This document shows, one piece after another, positions 54,425 to 63,775 of a stretch of 64,000 bases of DNA; within the stretch, counting starts at the first letter, position 1; every line of letters begins with the position of its first letter. Both the position numbers and the translations under genes were made by a program. The notes under the pieces are model-generated. The model did not search any database, was not told the origin of the DNA, and saw only the letters and a program-made list of their open reading frames with translations. The stretch comes from Bacteroidales bacterium (GTDB lineage Bacteria; Bacteroidota; Bacteroidia; Bacteroidales; F082). The DNA lies in the NCBI GenBank assembly GCA_024710405.1, contig JANJUV010000011.1, positions 1 through 64,000 on the forward strand, in the 5' to 3' direction.

Positions 54425-57400
54425 GTGGCAATGAAACGGACTGTCAAAAAGATTTTTAAGTATGGTTTACTTTTGGTAACCTCTTTGTTGTTGGTTTTGT
54501 TGGTTATGTTTTTTGCCGGCTGGAGGGAACAGAACCTTGACAGACAATACAAATCAGAGCTAATTGGGCAATTGTACAGTTTCAGAGAGGCACTGAATTT
54601 CGACCAATTTTTGACATTGAGTTTTACGGAGGACGGATGGAAGCATCCTCATTATGTCCGGGTTAAGAATCAACTTGATGCCTATCATGAATATTATCCT
54701 GATGAGCATGTTTATTGCCTGGTTCCCTCTGACAGTGGCTTCATATATGGCATCACCAATGCTGATGATGCCAATGTGTTAACAGGCAGGCTTTATGATG
54801 ATGTGGGTTTGATAGCGAATCGCATGCTCAGCAATCAAAAGCCGGATGCTTTTGGGCCTTATCTGAAAAATGGCCATGAGGTGATGTCGGCCTTACTTCC
54901 CCTAAATGATCCTGAAACGGGAGATATTGTTGCATTGCTCGGTATAGATGTACCAGATACTGAATACCACGAGACAAAGAGGCAGCTTAGATGGTTTTCA
55001 ATAATTATTGCTTTGATTGCTGTCATAATCATGTTGGGTTCTATGGCGTTCATATATTGGCGAAACCGTCAGGGGCTGCACACCCGAACACAATTCAGGC
55101 ATGCCGAAACAATGTTGACAATACTGTTAGGGATTTTGCTGACACTTTTGGGGGTCATGGTTTCAAACGATTTGTATGTGAATGAAAAACGCTCCGAATT
55201 CGACCTGCAATCTTCTCAGATGTCTCGTCTTGTAAGTGATGGACTTCAGAGGTTGCGCGAGAATGTGCGGATAACAGGCGTTTATTTTGAAAACAGTGAT
55301 GAGGTTTTCGAAGGGGAGTTTGACAATTTCACGCGTGAGCTCTTGAAAAATTCTTCGCTTAAGTCGCTTGCATATGCCGAGCTTGTTGGCCAAAATGCCA
55401 CAAGGTTTGCTTCTGATTATGACTCTTCTGGCGAGCTATTTACATTTCAAGGTGAAACATTTATTATAAAATATATTGCATTCAGCGATTTTGTGGATAC
55501 AACTGCATGGTTGTTCAATAAAGTTAATGTCAGGGAACAGGATCTATTGAAGGCACTTGATGCGCGCCTGACTTACGCTTCGGACCCTTTTGAGTCATTA
55601 TCAAAACACAATCACCAGCGATTTAACATCTATTATCCGGTATTTGACCCGAAAGGCTCTAACAGTAATTCAGCTCTAAAGGGTTTTGTTTTGGCTGCTG
55701 TTGATGTTCAGATGTCACTTGATCTGGCATTAAATTCCTTAAAATGGGAAGGTGAGAATGCATCAGTGGGTATAATAGACCTGATGCCCGATGCCACACC
55801 CGCTGTACTCGCTTCTTTTCCCCCACATCATGCAACCATCAGACAAGATGAACATTTTCATGACCACCTATCGTCTTTTCTGTTTTCCGGCAACATCCCC
55901 GTTTTCATTTTCGGCAGAACATATGCCATAGTCAGTCATACTTCGCATGAATTCGAAAGCAGCCTCAACTATATGCGCAGTTGGCTGATAGCTTTGGCAG
56001 GATTGGTCATCACGGTATTGATCGGCTGGATAGTTAGGGGAACGATGAATATGCGAATCAAACTTGAATCACTGGTAAATAACAGAACCAGGGAATTAAC
56101 AGAAAGAATTAAAGAGATTTCGGCCCTGAAGAAGGTGAACGAAACCATTCACGACAGCAGTAATGAAGTTGAGGTCATGTCTGAGATACCATTGATACTG
56201 CTTGAGTCGCTGCAACAGCCCGAAAAATCTAATATTGAGATTGAATACCAGCAACATCATTATCATGCGAAATATATGTTCATGAATAATCCTGTGGTTT
56301 ACGTGAAGAACATTGGTGTTGGCAGCCGAAGTTATGGAGTGATAAGGGCACTTACCGAAGTTCCGGGAGGTCTGCTGCAGGAAGAGCTTGATGTAATTGA
56401 TCAGTCTGCACTCCTGCTGGGACGTTGGATCGAAAAACGTCTGGCATCCCAGGAGTTGCGTAAAAGCCAGGAAATGTTCAGTATGCTGATTGAGAATGCA
56501 TTTGATGCTGTGTATCTGATGGAGGATAATCGTTATACCTATGTAAACCATTCATACGAGCGCCTAACCGGTTATTCCAGAGAAGAACTTACAGACGAAT
56601 CCTTTGATTATCTTGATTTACTTACAGATGAAGGTAAGGAAATGGTGAAGGAACGTGTTAGACGAAGAGAATGCGGCGAAGAGGTTCCACCCCAATACAC
56701 CTTAAAAATCAAGTCCAAATCAGGTTCGGTACGGGACGTTGAGCTGAGCACTGTCGCCATCCCGGTTGAAAACAGACAGATTATTTTAGGTATCATGCAC
56801 GACCTCACTGAACGAATTCAGGCTGAGAATGCATTGAAAAACAGCGAGGAAGAGTTGGTGCAACAGAACGAGGAACTGGAAGTGATGAATGAAGAACTGG
56901 CAGAAAGTAACCGGCAGGTCAGGCTTTTGAATCTGGATCTGCTTCAGGCTAAAGAGAAAGCTGAAGCAAGCGATAAGCTCAAAACAGCTTTTCTCAACAA
57001 CATCTCTCATGAAGTTCGTACTCCATTGAACGGAATTTTGGGAGGAGTGTCCCTGATAACCGAGATGGATCCGGACGATGAAAAGCGACCTGAAATAGCA
57101 GAAATGATTGACCTGAGCGCCCAAAGGCTGTTGCGCACCATAACACAATACATGGACATTTCGATGTTGAGCTCCGACAGTATGCCTGTTATCTTGCAGA
57201 GCATCGATATCCATGAGGCTTTGCGACCTGTTTATGAATGGTGTGAAACAGCCTGCACAGCAAAAGGTTTACGCTTCAGTATCAGTCGGGAAACGGATGA
57301 CAAATTACCGTCGCGTATGCAAACCGATCCTTCACTTATTGGCAAAGTAATGAATCACTTGCTGGATAATGCAGTTAAGTTTACTCATGAGGGACAAGTG

Positions 57401-58117
57401 AGTATCGGGTTTGAATGCGGACAAGAACAACTGCGACTGATTGTTTCCGACACAGGAATAGGCATTAATCCATCAATTCGCGACAGAATTTTTGAAATAT
57501 TCATGCAGGAAGATCAAAGCAACATCCGAAAGTTTGACGGAAGTGGTCTTGGATTGGCTATAAGCCAAAAAATTGCATTATTGTTGGGAGGAAACCTGAC
57601 TTACGAACCTAATAAAGGCAGAGGAAGCAGGTTTACATTCACTGTTCCTGTTGCCAGACACGAATTATCAGCACAAGACAGCACTTTGACGGTTGAGAAT
57701 AATAGGTTGCCTGAACAACCGTTGGTATTAATCGCTGAAGATGAAGACTCTAATTTCGCCGTTCTTGAATTGCTGATGAAAAGGAAATTCAATGCCCGAA
57801 TCAGCCGTGCGATGAACGGACAACAGGCGGTGGAGTATTGTCAGCTTAATCCGGATGTGCAATTGATCATTATGGACATCAAAATGCCCGTCATGGACGG
57901 TTTCGAAGCCACACGGCTCATTAAATCAATCAGACCAAAACTGCCTGTGCTTGGCCTGACAGCTTACGGATTGAGCGGAGATGAACGAAGGGTAAGGGAA
58001 GCAGGATGTGATGCATATATGGCCAAACCATATAAGTCTGCTGAATTGATATTGATTATCAATGATCTGCTTACAAAACGAAATGAAAAACTGTCTGATA
58101 TGAATTCTGGTTTTTGA
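54425..58117 (+). CDS. Membrane hybrid kinase with two extracytoplasmic sensor regions (1230 aa)
   Basis: Four hydrophobic helices are visible, near residues 14-32, 190-212, 229-248 and 519-538. The first loop (33-189; 'YHEYYPDEHVYCLVPSDSG', 'GDIVALLGIDVPD') looks like a PDC/Cache-type sensor. The second (250-518) resembles a CHASE domain ('LQRLRENVRITGVYFENSDE'). In the cytoplasm come a coil and poorly conserved segment, one PAS (about 683-800), HisKA with His862 ('FLNNISHEVRTPLNG'), HATPase_c, and a receiver with Asp1151 ('LIIMDIKMPVMDG'). It is closely related in its kinase core to the first and fourth cluster kinases. Ligands are unknown. Confidence 0.94.
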   Translation: MAMKRTVKKIFKYGLLLVTSLLLVLLVMFFAGWREQNLDRQYKSELIGQLYSFREALNFDQFLTLSFTEDGWKHPHYVRVKNQLDAYHEYYPDEHVYCLVPSDSGFIYGITNADDANVLTGRLYDDVGLIANRMLSNQKPDAFGPYLKNGHEVMSALLPLNDPETGDIVALLGIDVPDTEYHETKRQLRWFSIIIALIAVIIMLGSMAFIYWRNRQGLHTRTQFRHAETMLTILLGILLTLLGVMVSNDLYVNEKRSEFDLQSSQMSRLVSDGLQRLRENVRITGVYFENSDEVFEGEFDNFTRELLKNSSLKSLAYAELVGQNATRFASDYDSSGELFTFQGETFIIKYIAFSDFVDTTAWLFNKVNVREQDLLKALDARLTYASDPFESLSKHNHQRFNIYYPVFDPKGSNSNSALKGFVLAAVDVQMSLDLALNSLKWEGENASVGIIDLMPDATPAVLASFPPHHATIRQDEHFHDHLSSFLFSGNIPVFIFGRTYAIVSHTSHEFESSLNYMRSWLIALAGLVITVLIGWIVRGTMNMRIKLESLVNNRTRELTERIKEISALKKVNETIHDSSNEVEVMSEIPLILLESLQQPEKSNIEIEYQQHHYHAKYMFMNNPVVYVKNIGVGSRSYGVIRALTEVPGGLLQEELDVIDQSALLLGRWIEKRLASQELRKSQEMFSMLIENAFDAVYLMEDNRYTYVNHSYERLTGYSREELTDESFDYLDLLTDEGKEMVKERVRRRECGEEVPPQYTLKIKSKSGSVRDVELSTVAIPVENRQIILGIMHDLTERIQAENALKNSEEELVQQNEELEVMNEELAESNRQVRLLNLDLLQAKEKAEASDKLKTAFLNNISHEVRTPLNGILGGVSLITEMDPDDEKRPEIAEMIDLSAQRLLRTITQYMDISMLSSDSMPVILQSIDIHEALRPVYEWCETACTAKGLRFSISRETDDKLPSRMQTDPSLIGKVMNHLLDNAVKFTHEGQVSIGFECGQEQLRLIVSDTGIGINPSIRDRIFEIFMQEDQSNIRKFDGSGLGLAISQKIALLLGGNLTYEPNKGRGSRFTFTVPVARHELSAQDSTLTVENNRLPEQPLVLIAEDEDSNFAVLELLMKRKFNARISRAMNGQQAVEYCQLNPDVQLIIMDIKMPVMDGFEATRLIKSIRPKLPVLGLTAYGLSGDERRVREAGCDAYMAKPYKSAELILIINDLLTKRNEKLSDMNSGF

Positions 58118-58208
58118 ATAAGGATGGCATTGAAATAGAATCATTTTGATGCTTTCTTATCAAGCAAATACATTTCATTGTACATGATTAACTGTGAAAT
58201 TAACTTTT

Positions 58209-58216
58209 TAATTTTG
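58209..58216 (+). promoter_or_regulatory. Candidate -7 box inside the sensor cluster
   Basis: TAATTTTG fits TAnnTTTG and lies in the largest internal gap of the cluster (151 nt), 53 nt before the 7TM kinase start. No -33 TTTG is at the right distance. If real, the last three kinases form a separate transcript. Confidence 0.33.
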
Positions 58217-58268
58217 TGCCTGAACCTTCAATAAAACACTCAGAGCGAAATCGCTGAATCAAAACAAT

Positions 58269-60047
58269 ATGGAAACCCGGTTTGCATTCGAATCCAATCC
58301 CTATGCTTTGTCGTTGATCATTCCGGTTGCGATCTCCGTTTTTTTGGTCATTGAAGCCTGGAAGCCGAGGTTTGCACCCAATGGTCGTCTGTTCAGTTTA
58401 CTCATGATAACCATTGCTGTCTGGTCGGCAGCCTATGGCCTCGAACTGGCAAGCACGAGTTTCGAAGGTATGGTTTTCTGGCTCAAGGTTGAGTATCTCG
58501 CCATACCTTTTGTGACCCCCCTCATGCTGCTGCTCGCACACCGCATTACAGACCTTAATGCCGGTCCGCGGTTTTCGCGGTTTTCTTATATATTTATCAT
58601 TCCGGTATTTACCATGTTTTTCTCGATCACCAACGAGTATCATAACATATATTATTCTGGCATTGAACTCGTTTCCGAAGGCAAGTTTTCTTTGCTTGAA
58701 CTGCAGTTTGGCCCCTGGTACTATGTGCATGTGGTCTATTCCTACTTGCTTATTTTCATCGCCCTGTATCTAATCATCCGTAAGCTGTATTATCAACATG
58801 CATTATTCAGGATTCAGCTGCTTTTTCTGTTGCTTGCCTTGGTTATCCCGCTGATTGTTTTCACTATGTATTTCTTTGGACTGATGCCGGTTGACAATAT
58901 TGATCCCACTCCTTTTGCATTCGCATTGTCTGGTGTAGCCATGTCGATCAGTATTGTCAGGTTCAGAATGCTTGATCTGATGCCAATTGCCCGTGAGCAT
59001 GTTTTCAAGAGCATGACGGACGGACTTATTGTGGTCGATAACAAAAACAGACTGATCGACTGTAATCCTTTCGGCCTTAAAGTATTCGACTGGCTGCGGA
59101 CACCTTACGGAGAACAACTTTCGGTTTTGTGGTCTGATTACCCGGGATTGTTGCAGCACCTTCAATCTGCAAAGGACGAAACATATGAGTTAATCCTTGG
59201 TAATGACAAAGACAGAAGAGTATACCTTACATCGGTTTCGGGCATTTTAAATTACAAGAACGTGGTGGTGGGAAGGCTAATGGTGATACACGACATTACG
59301 CACAGGTTCCATTTACAGGAAAAGATCAGATTGAATGAAGAGAAACTCAGGTTGTTGAATTCGGAGAAAGACAAGCTTTTTTCTGTTATCGGACATGATT
59401 TGCGAGGACCGATCTCGGCATTTATCGGACTCACCGAAATGTTTGCCGATGAATCTTATAATATTACACCCGACGAAATGAAAACCCTGGCAAAACAAAT
59501 GAACAATTCGGCCAGGTCGTTGCACGGTTTGCTGGAAAATCTGCTTGAATGGGCCAGAATGCAACGGGAGGAGGTGAAAGTGGAAAAAGACTATGTAGTT
59601 TTATTTCAGCTTTTTGAACGAATACAATCTTTGTTTCGAGAAAACCTTCAGGCAAAATCGCTTGTGTTTGTCAATCAACTGCCACCCGGTCTTCGCGTCC
59701 TTGCCGACGAAAACATGTTGTTTGCTCTAACAAGAAACCTTGTATCCAATGCGATAAAGTTTACTCCACGGGGCGGTCGGATTACCATTAGTCAGGCTGA
59801 AACTGTGCCATCAGAAACCGGATTCAGGGTTTGTGACACAGGAATCGGAATTCCAACAGTAATCCTCGAGGGGTTGTTCAAGCTCGACAGTAAAACAAAC
59901 CGGCCAGGCACCGAAGGTGAAACCAGTACAGGTTTGGGTCTGGTGCTCGTCCGCGAGTTTGCTGAGCGCAACAGCGGACGAATAATCGTTGACAGCGAAG
60001 TGGGTAAAGGAACCTGCTTCACCGTGATTTTTTCCGGTCAGAAATAA
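58269..60047 (+). CDS. 7TM-type membrane histidine kinase without receiver (592 aa)
   Basis: Seven hydrophobic helices occupy residues 8-232, matching the N-terminal 7TM sensor of bacterial histidine kinases ('WSAAYGLELAS', 'FWLKVEYLAIPFVTPLMLLL', 'PVDNIDPTPFAFALSGVAMS'). A PAS domain follows (about 246-345; 'SMTDGLIVVDNKNRLIDCNP'). HisKA is 'FSVIGHDLRGPI' with His376, where Gly replaces the usual Ala before the His. The ATPase domain has 'CDTGIGIPT' and 'STGLGLVLVREFAERNSG'. There is no receiver. It follows a 151-nt gap that holds a candidate promoter. Confidence 0.94.
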   Translation: METRFAFESNPYALSLIIPVAISVFLVIEAWKPRFAPNGRLFSLLMITIAVWSAAYGLELASTSFEGMVFWLKVEYLAIPFVTPLMLLLAHRITDLNAGPRFSRFSYIFIIPVFTMFFSITNEYHNIYYSGIELVSEGKFSLLELQFGPWYYVHVVYSYLLIFIALYLIIRKLYYQHALFRIQLLFLLLALVIPLIVFTMYFFGLMPVDNIDPTPFAFALSGVAMSISIVRFRMLDLMPIAREHVFKSMTDGLIVVDNKNRLIDCNPFGLKVFDWLRTPYGEQLSVLWSDYPGLLQHLQSAKDETYELILGNDKDRRVYLTSVSGILNYKNVVVGRLMVIHDITHRFHLQEKIRLNEEKLRLLNSEKDKLFSVIGHDLRGPISAFIGLTEMFADESYNITPDEMKTLAKQMNNSARSLHGLLENLLEWARMQREEVKVEKDYVVLFQLFERIQSLFRENLQAKSLVFVNQLPPGLRVLADENMLFALTRNLVSNAIKFTPRGGRITISQAETVPSETGFRVCDTGIGIPTVILEGLFKLDSKTNRPGTEGETSTGLGLVLVREFAERNSGRIIVDSEVGKGTCFTVIFSGQK

Positions 60048-60120
60048 TATTTTAGCTACGGGAATTTATGGTATGTAACCTGCAATCAATTATAAACAGA
60101 CCTGCAATAAATGTTGAATA

Positions 60121-62580
60121 ATGGATAAATCTAATCAGCCCGAACCGTCACGACAACGCAAATCAAACGATAATCTTCTTTATAAACTGCCTCTGGTTGC
60201 TTTTGAATATCTATTCAATATAGAGAATTCCAAAGGCGAATTCGTAACTATGGAAGGGCAACCTGAGTTGTTTTTGGGACTAAAAGCGAACGAGATTTTA
60301 GAGAATGCCTCGGCCTTTTTCGATAAAATCTTTCCGTCCGGTCACGAAACTGTTCGGGCGGTGCTCGAATCACCTGATTTGTCAGTTAACTCTTGTGCTT
60401 TCGGGTATATTCAATCGGATAAAACGACGGTTTGGTTGAAGTTGCGGGTTGCAAAATCGATTGAAAACGATGAAGTTGTCAGGACGACTGGCTTTATAAG
60501 CGCTCCGGGAGACCTTGAGATGACGATCATGAAGAACGAGGAACGCTTTGCCTCACTAAATACCCTGTATAACCTGATTGTCAATTTTTCATCGGTCCTG
60601 GCCCAATCGGCAGTTGATAAGATTCATCAGTCTGTAAATGAAACACTGAGCCGTTTAGGTGAATACGCTGAGGTTGACCGGGTATACATTTTTGATCTTG
60701 ACCCCGATACCGACCTCCTCAACAATACTTTTGAATGGTGCAATGAGGGAACCAATCCGGAAATCGAAAACCTCCAGGGAATACCATATTCTTTGGTGCC
60801 GCGATGGAAAGAGATTTTCGCACAGAGAGGCCATGTTTATATTCCAAGGGTTTCTGAGATTGACCCACAATATGTTGTTGAGAAGGAAATTCTTGAGCCG
60901 CAAGGGATTATTTCCCTGCTTGCCCTTCCAATGTACTATGGTGATGAGTTTCTGGGATTTATAGGATTCGATTCGGTACGACACGAAAGGGAGTGGTCGG
61001 CCGAGCATATTTCGTTGTTAAGGCTGGCAGGCGAAATTATTGCCGGTGCACTGAAACGTGAAAAATACGAACTGAGCTTACTAGCTGCCAAACAGATAGC
61101 CGACGAGGCCAATAAAGCCAAGTCCGAATTTCTGGCTTCAATGAGCCACGAGATAAGGACCCCGATGAATGCTATTTTGGGGTTTAGTGAGATTCTGCTC
61201 AATACCATCGAAGATGAAAAGAGCAAAGGTTACCTGCAAGCGGTTTTAAGCAGTGGCAATACATTGCTTTCGCTCATCAATGACATACTTGACCTGTCGA
61301 AAATTGAAACCGGACAGATGGAAATTATTTCCGAGCCTATTCATATTGGTTTGGTGTTTAACGAGATTGTGCAGATTTTCAGGTCAAAGGCCGAAGAAAA
61401 GAACCTTTCATTAAGTGTGCAATTCAGCGAAGGTTTTCCGCAGGTGGTTGTTATGGACGATGTTCGGTTACGACAGATTATGTTTAACCTCATAGGTAAT
61501 GCAATAAAGTTTACGTCTAAAGGCAGTGTTTCTGTTGTCACAGAACATAAATATCTCAATGCTGATCATAGCAAGGCTGATATTTTTGTTGCTGTAAATG
61601 ACACAGGCATAGGCATCTCATCCGAGCATCATGATGCGATTTTCAGGTCTTTCTTTCAGGTTGAAAGTGACAATACCAGAAAATATGATGGAACGGGTCT
61701 GGGCCTTTCGATAGTACATAAACTGGTTACTATGATGGGGGGGCACATAACAGTTGAAAGCGAACCTGAGAAAGGCAGCAGATTTATTCTTACCTTTCAT
61801 GACGTTGAGATTTCGTCAACGGAGCCTGAACCTGAAAAAGGAAACGACTGGCACAGCGTAGCTCTTACCTTTGTGCCAGCCACTATATTGGTGGTTGACG
61901 ATATTGAATTCAACCGCGAGTTGGTGAAAAGCTATTTTCTTGAATTCAGCACGCTTCGTTTGATTGAAGCCAAAAGCGGACGCGAAGGCGTTCAGATGTG
62001 CCGTGCCCACAAACCATCCTTAGTGCTGATGGACCTCAGGATGCCGGAAATGAATGGATATGAGGCCACCGAAATCCTTTCGAACGATCCCACAACTGAG
62101 CACATCCCTGTTGTTGCCTTCACTGCCTCATCAATGAAGCACGACGAAGCCCGCATCCTCTCCTTGTTTACCGATTACCTTCGCAAACCCATCACCCGAA
62201 ATCAGTTAATCAATTGCCTGACGCGTTTTTTGCCCCATACCATACATCAGAATATGACACTTGGCAATGCAGGCGAAACAGATCATGTGATACCCCATCT
62301 GAAAGCCAAACACCTCGCTTCATTCCTGAACGAATTCAATCGCGAACTGGCACCAAGACTCGAAACATTGAAAGAGTTGCTTGATACAGAATTAATTGAG
62401 GCTTTTCTGACTGATTTTGATTTTCTTTGCAGACAATATGCAATAAAAGAATTTGAACAACTAACAACAAGATTACGACAGGATGCGGCGCGCTTTGATT
62501 TTGAGCACTACCAACGCAATCTGGCTTCACTTTCAGGTTCAATCGACAGGATGAAACAATTTTCAAAAAGTTCTAAATGA
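60121..62580 (+). CDS. GAF-domain hybrid histidine kinase with receiver (819 aa)
   Basis: Residues 20-140 are a degenerate PAS-like segment and about 150-317 a GAF domain ('LGEYAEVDRVYIFDLD', 'SLLALPMYYGDEFLGFIGFD'). HisKA is 'FLASMSHEIRTPMNA' with His343. HATPase_c has 'NDTGIGISS' and 'GTGLGLSIVHKLVTMMGG'. The receiver has 'LVVDDIEFNRE' and Asp638 ('LVLMDLRMPEMNG'). The last ~105 residues are helical and acidic/basic mixed, in the place where many such kinases carry an HPt domain, but no H-x-[LM]-K-G motif is visible. Its stop overlaps the next start by 4 nt (ATGA), so the two products probably form one relay. Confidence 0.95.
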   Translation: MDKSNQPEPSRQRKSNDNLLYKLPLVAFEYLFNIENSKGEFVTMEGQPELFLGLKANEILENASAFFDKIFPSGHETVRAVLESPDLSVNSCAFGYIQSDKTTVWLKLRVAKSIENDEVVRTTGFISAPGDLEMTIMKNEERFASLNTLYNLIVNFSSVLAQSAVDKIHQSVNETLSRLGEYAEVDRVYIFDLDPDTDLLNNTFEWCNEGTNPEIENLQGIPYSLVPRWKEIFAQRGHVYIPRVSEIDPQYVVEKEILEPQGIISLLALPMYYGDEFLGFIGFDSVRHEREWSAEHISLLRLAGEIIAGALKREKYELSLLAAKQIADEANKAKSEFLASMSHEIRTPMNAILGFSEILLNTIEDEKSKGYLQAVLSSGNTLLSLINDILDLSKIETGQMEIISEPIHIGLVFNEIVQIFRSKAEEKNLSLSVQFSEGFPQVVVMDDVRLRQIMFNLIGNAIKFTSKGSVSVVTEHKYLNADHSKADIFVAVNDTGIGISSEHHDAIFRSFFQVESDNTRKYDGTGLGLSIVHKLVTMMGGHITVESEPEKGSRFILTFHDVEISSTEPEPEKGNDWHSVALTFVPATILVVDDIEFNRELVKSYFLEFSTLRLIEAKSGREGVQMCRAHKPSLVLMDLRMPEMNGYEATEILSNDPTTEHIPVVAFTASSMKHDEARILSLFTDYLRKPITRNQLINCLTRFLPHTIHQNMTLGNAGETDHVIPHLKAKHLASFLNEFNRELAPRLETLKELLDTELIEAFLTDFDFLCRQYAIKEFEQLTTRLRQDAARFDFEHYQRNLASLSGSIDRMKQFSKSSK

Positions 62581-63764
62581 CAAATGCCGCTCAACCCTTA
62601 CAACAACCGGTGATTCTGGTTGTCGATGATAACCCCAGAAATCTTCAGGTGATCTCAACCATGCTCACAGCCAATGGCTACAAAGTGATTGTGGCCAGCT
62701 CAGGGAGCAGTGCACTGAAATCACTGGAGATGCGTGAGCCCGACCTCGTATTGCTCGATATCATGATGCCCGATATGAATGGGTTTGAAGTCTGCGGAAT
62801 TATCAAAACGAACGAGCAATGGAAAGATATTCCTGTTGTGTTTCTAACGGCTAAGACTGATCTATCCGATATCATCCAGGGTTTCAAACTCGGAGCAGTG
62901 GATTATATTACTAAACCATTCAGGATTGATGAGGTTCTTGTACGTATCAATACACATATCGAACTCAGGCAGGCTAAGCTTCAGCTGGAACAGAAGAACC
63001 AACAATTGCGTGCCTTGAATATGGAGTTGGAGACGTCACGAATAACTATAGAAGAAGATGCCGCTAAACTGAAACAGATGAACGAGGAAAAAGACAGACT
63101 TTTTTCTATCATTGCGCACGATCTGCGGGGACCAATCCGGTCGTTTGTCTCCCTTGCCGAACTCTTTCTTAACGATGCTGCCACAATGGAACCACAACTG
63201 ATCAGAGAGTTGGCATCAGGTATGCACCAGTCGGCTTTATCCCTGCACGAACTGCTCGAAAACCTGTTGACCTGGTCTCTGATGCAACAGGAGAAAGCTG
63301 TCATCAGAAAAGAAACAATCAACATGAAACTTGCCTTTGACCGTGCTATTAGCCTAAATCAAGAAAGGATAGCTGCAAAGAATATAGTGATTGTCAATAA
63401 ACTCGATGCTGAATGCAGTGTAAAAGCAGATGAGAATATGGTAGCAACCATCGTGCGTAACCTGATTTCAAATGCAGTAAAGTTCACACCAAAAGGCGGC
63501 TCGATAATGGTTTCCTTCAGACCAGCCGGTAACTTTGTGCAATTCAGCGTGCAGGACACAGGCATTGGAATGAGTTCAGATATGATTAGCCGTTTGTTTG
63601 ATTACGACAAGAAAGTGTGCCGTCCGGGTACCGAAGGCGAGCCCAGCTCAGGACTTGGACTCATGATCATACGCGAATTTGTGCACCGGAACAGAGGGGA
63701 GATTGCTGTTGAAAGCATAGTAAACCAGGGAAGCAAATTCAGCTTCACACTTCTTAAGGGCTGA
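62577..63764 (+). CDS. Receiver-histidine kinase fusion (395 aa)
   Basis: An N-terminal receiver (about 10-125) has 'LVVDDNPRN', Asp61 in 'LVLLDIMMPDMNG', 'FLTAK' and 'YITKPF'. A coiled coil (128-170) leads to HisKA with His181 ('FSIIAHDLRGPI') and an ATPase domain with 'QDTGIGMSS' and 'SSGLGLMIIREFVHRNRG'. There is no sensor domain: the receiver probably gates the kinase, so this protein may act as a phosphate-controlled second tier. It is translationally coupled (ATGA) to the GAF hybrid kinase, the likely donor. It is the last gene of the cluster. Confidence 0.95.
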   Translation: MTNAAQPLQQPVILVVDDNPRNLQVISTMLTANGYKVIVASSGSSALKSLEMREPDLVLLDIMMPDMNGFEVCGIIKTNEQWKDIPVVFLTAKTDLSDIIQGFKLGAVDYITKPFRIDEVLVRINTHIELRQAKLQLEQKNQQLRALNMELETSRITIEEDAAKLKQMNEEKDRLFSIIAHDLRGPIRSFVSLAELFLNDAATMEPQLIRELASGMHQSALSLHELLENLLTWSLMQQEKAVIRKETINMKLAFDRAISLNQERIAAKNIVIVNKLDAECSVKADENMVATIVRNLISNAVKFTPKGGSIMVSFRPAGNFVQFSVQDTGIGMSSDMISRLFDYDKKVCRPGTEGEPSSGLGLMIIREFVHRNRGEIAVESIVNQGSKFSFTLLKG

Positions 63765-63775
63765 GGGGCCGCAGA

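Noticed and set aside
62280-62580. HPt domain at the C-terminus of the GAF hybrid kinase
   Set aside because: The segment is helical and in the right position, but no H-x-[LM]-K-G motif is visible; left as a possible degenerate HPt only.
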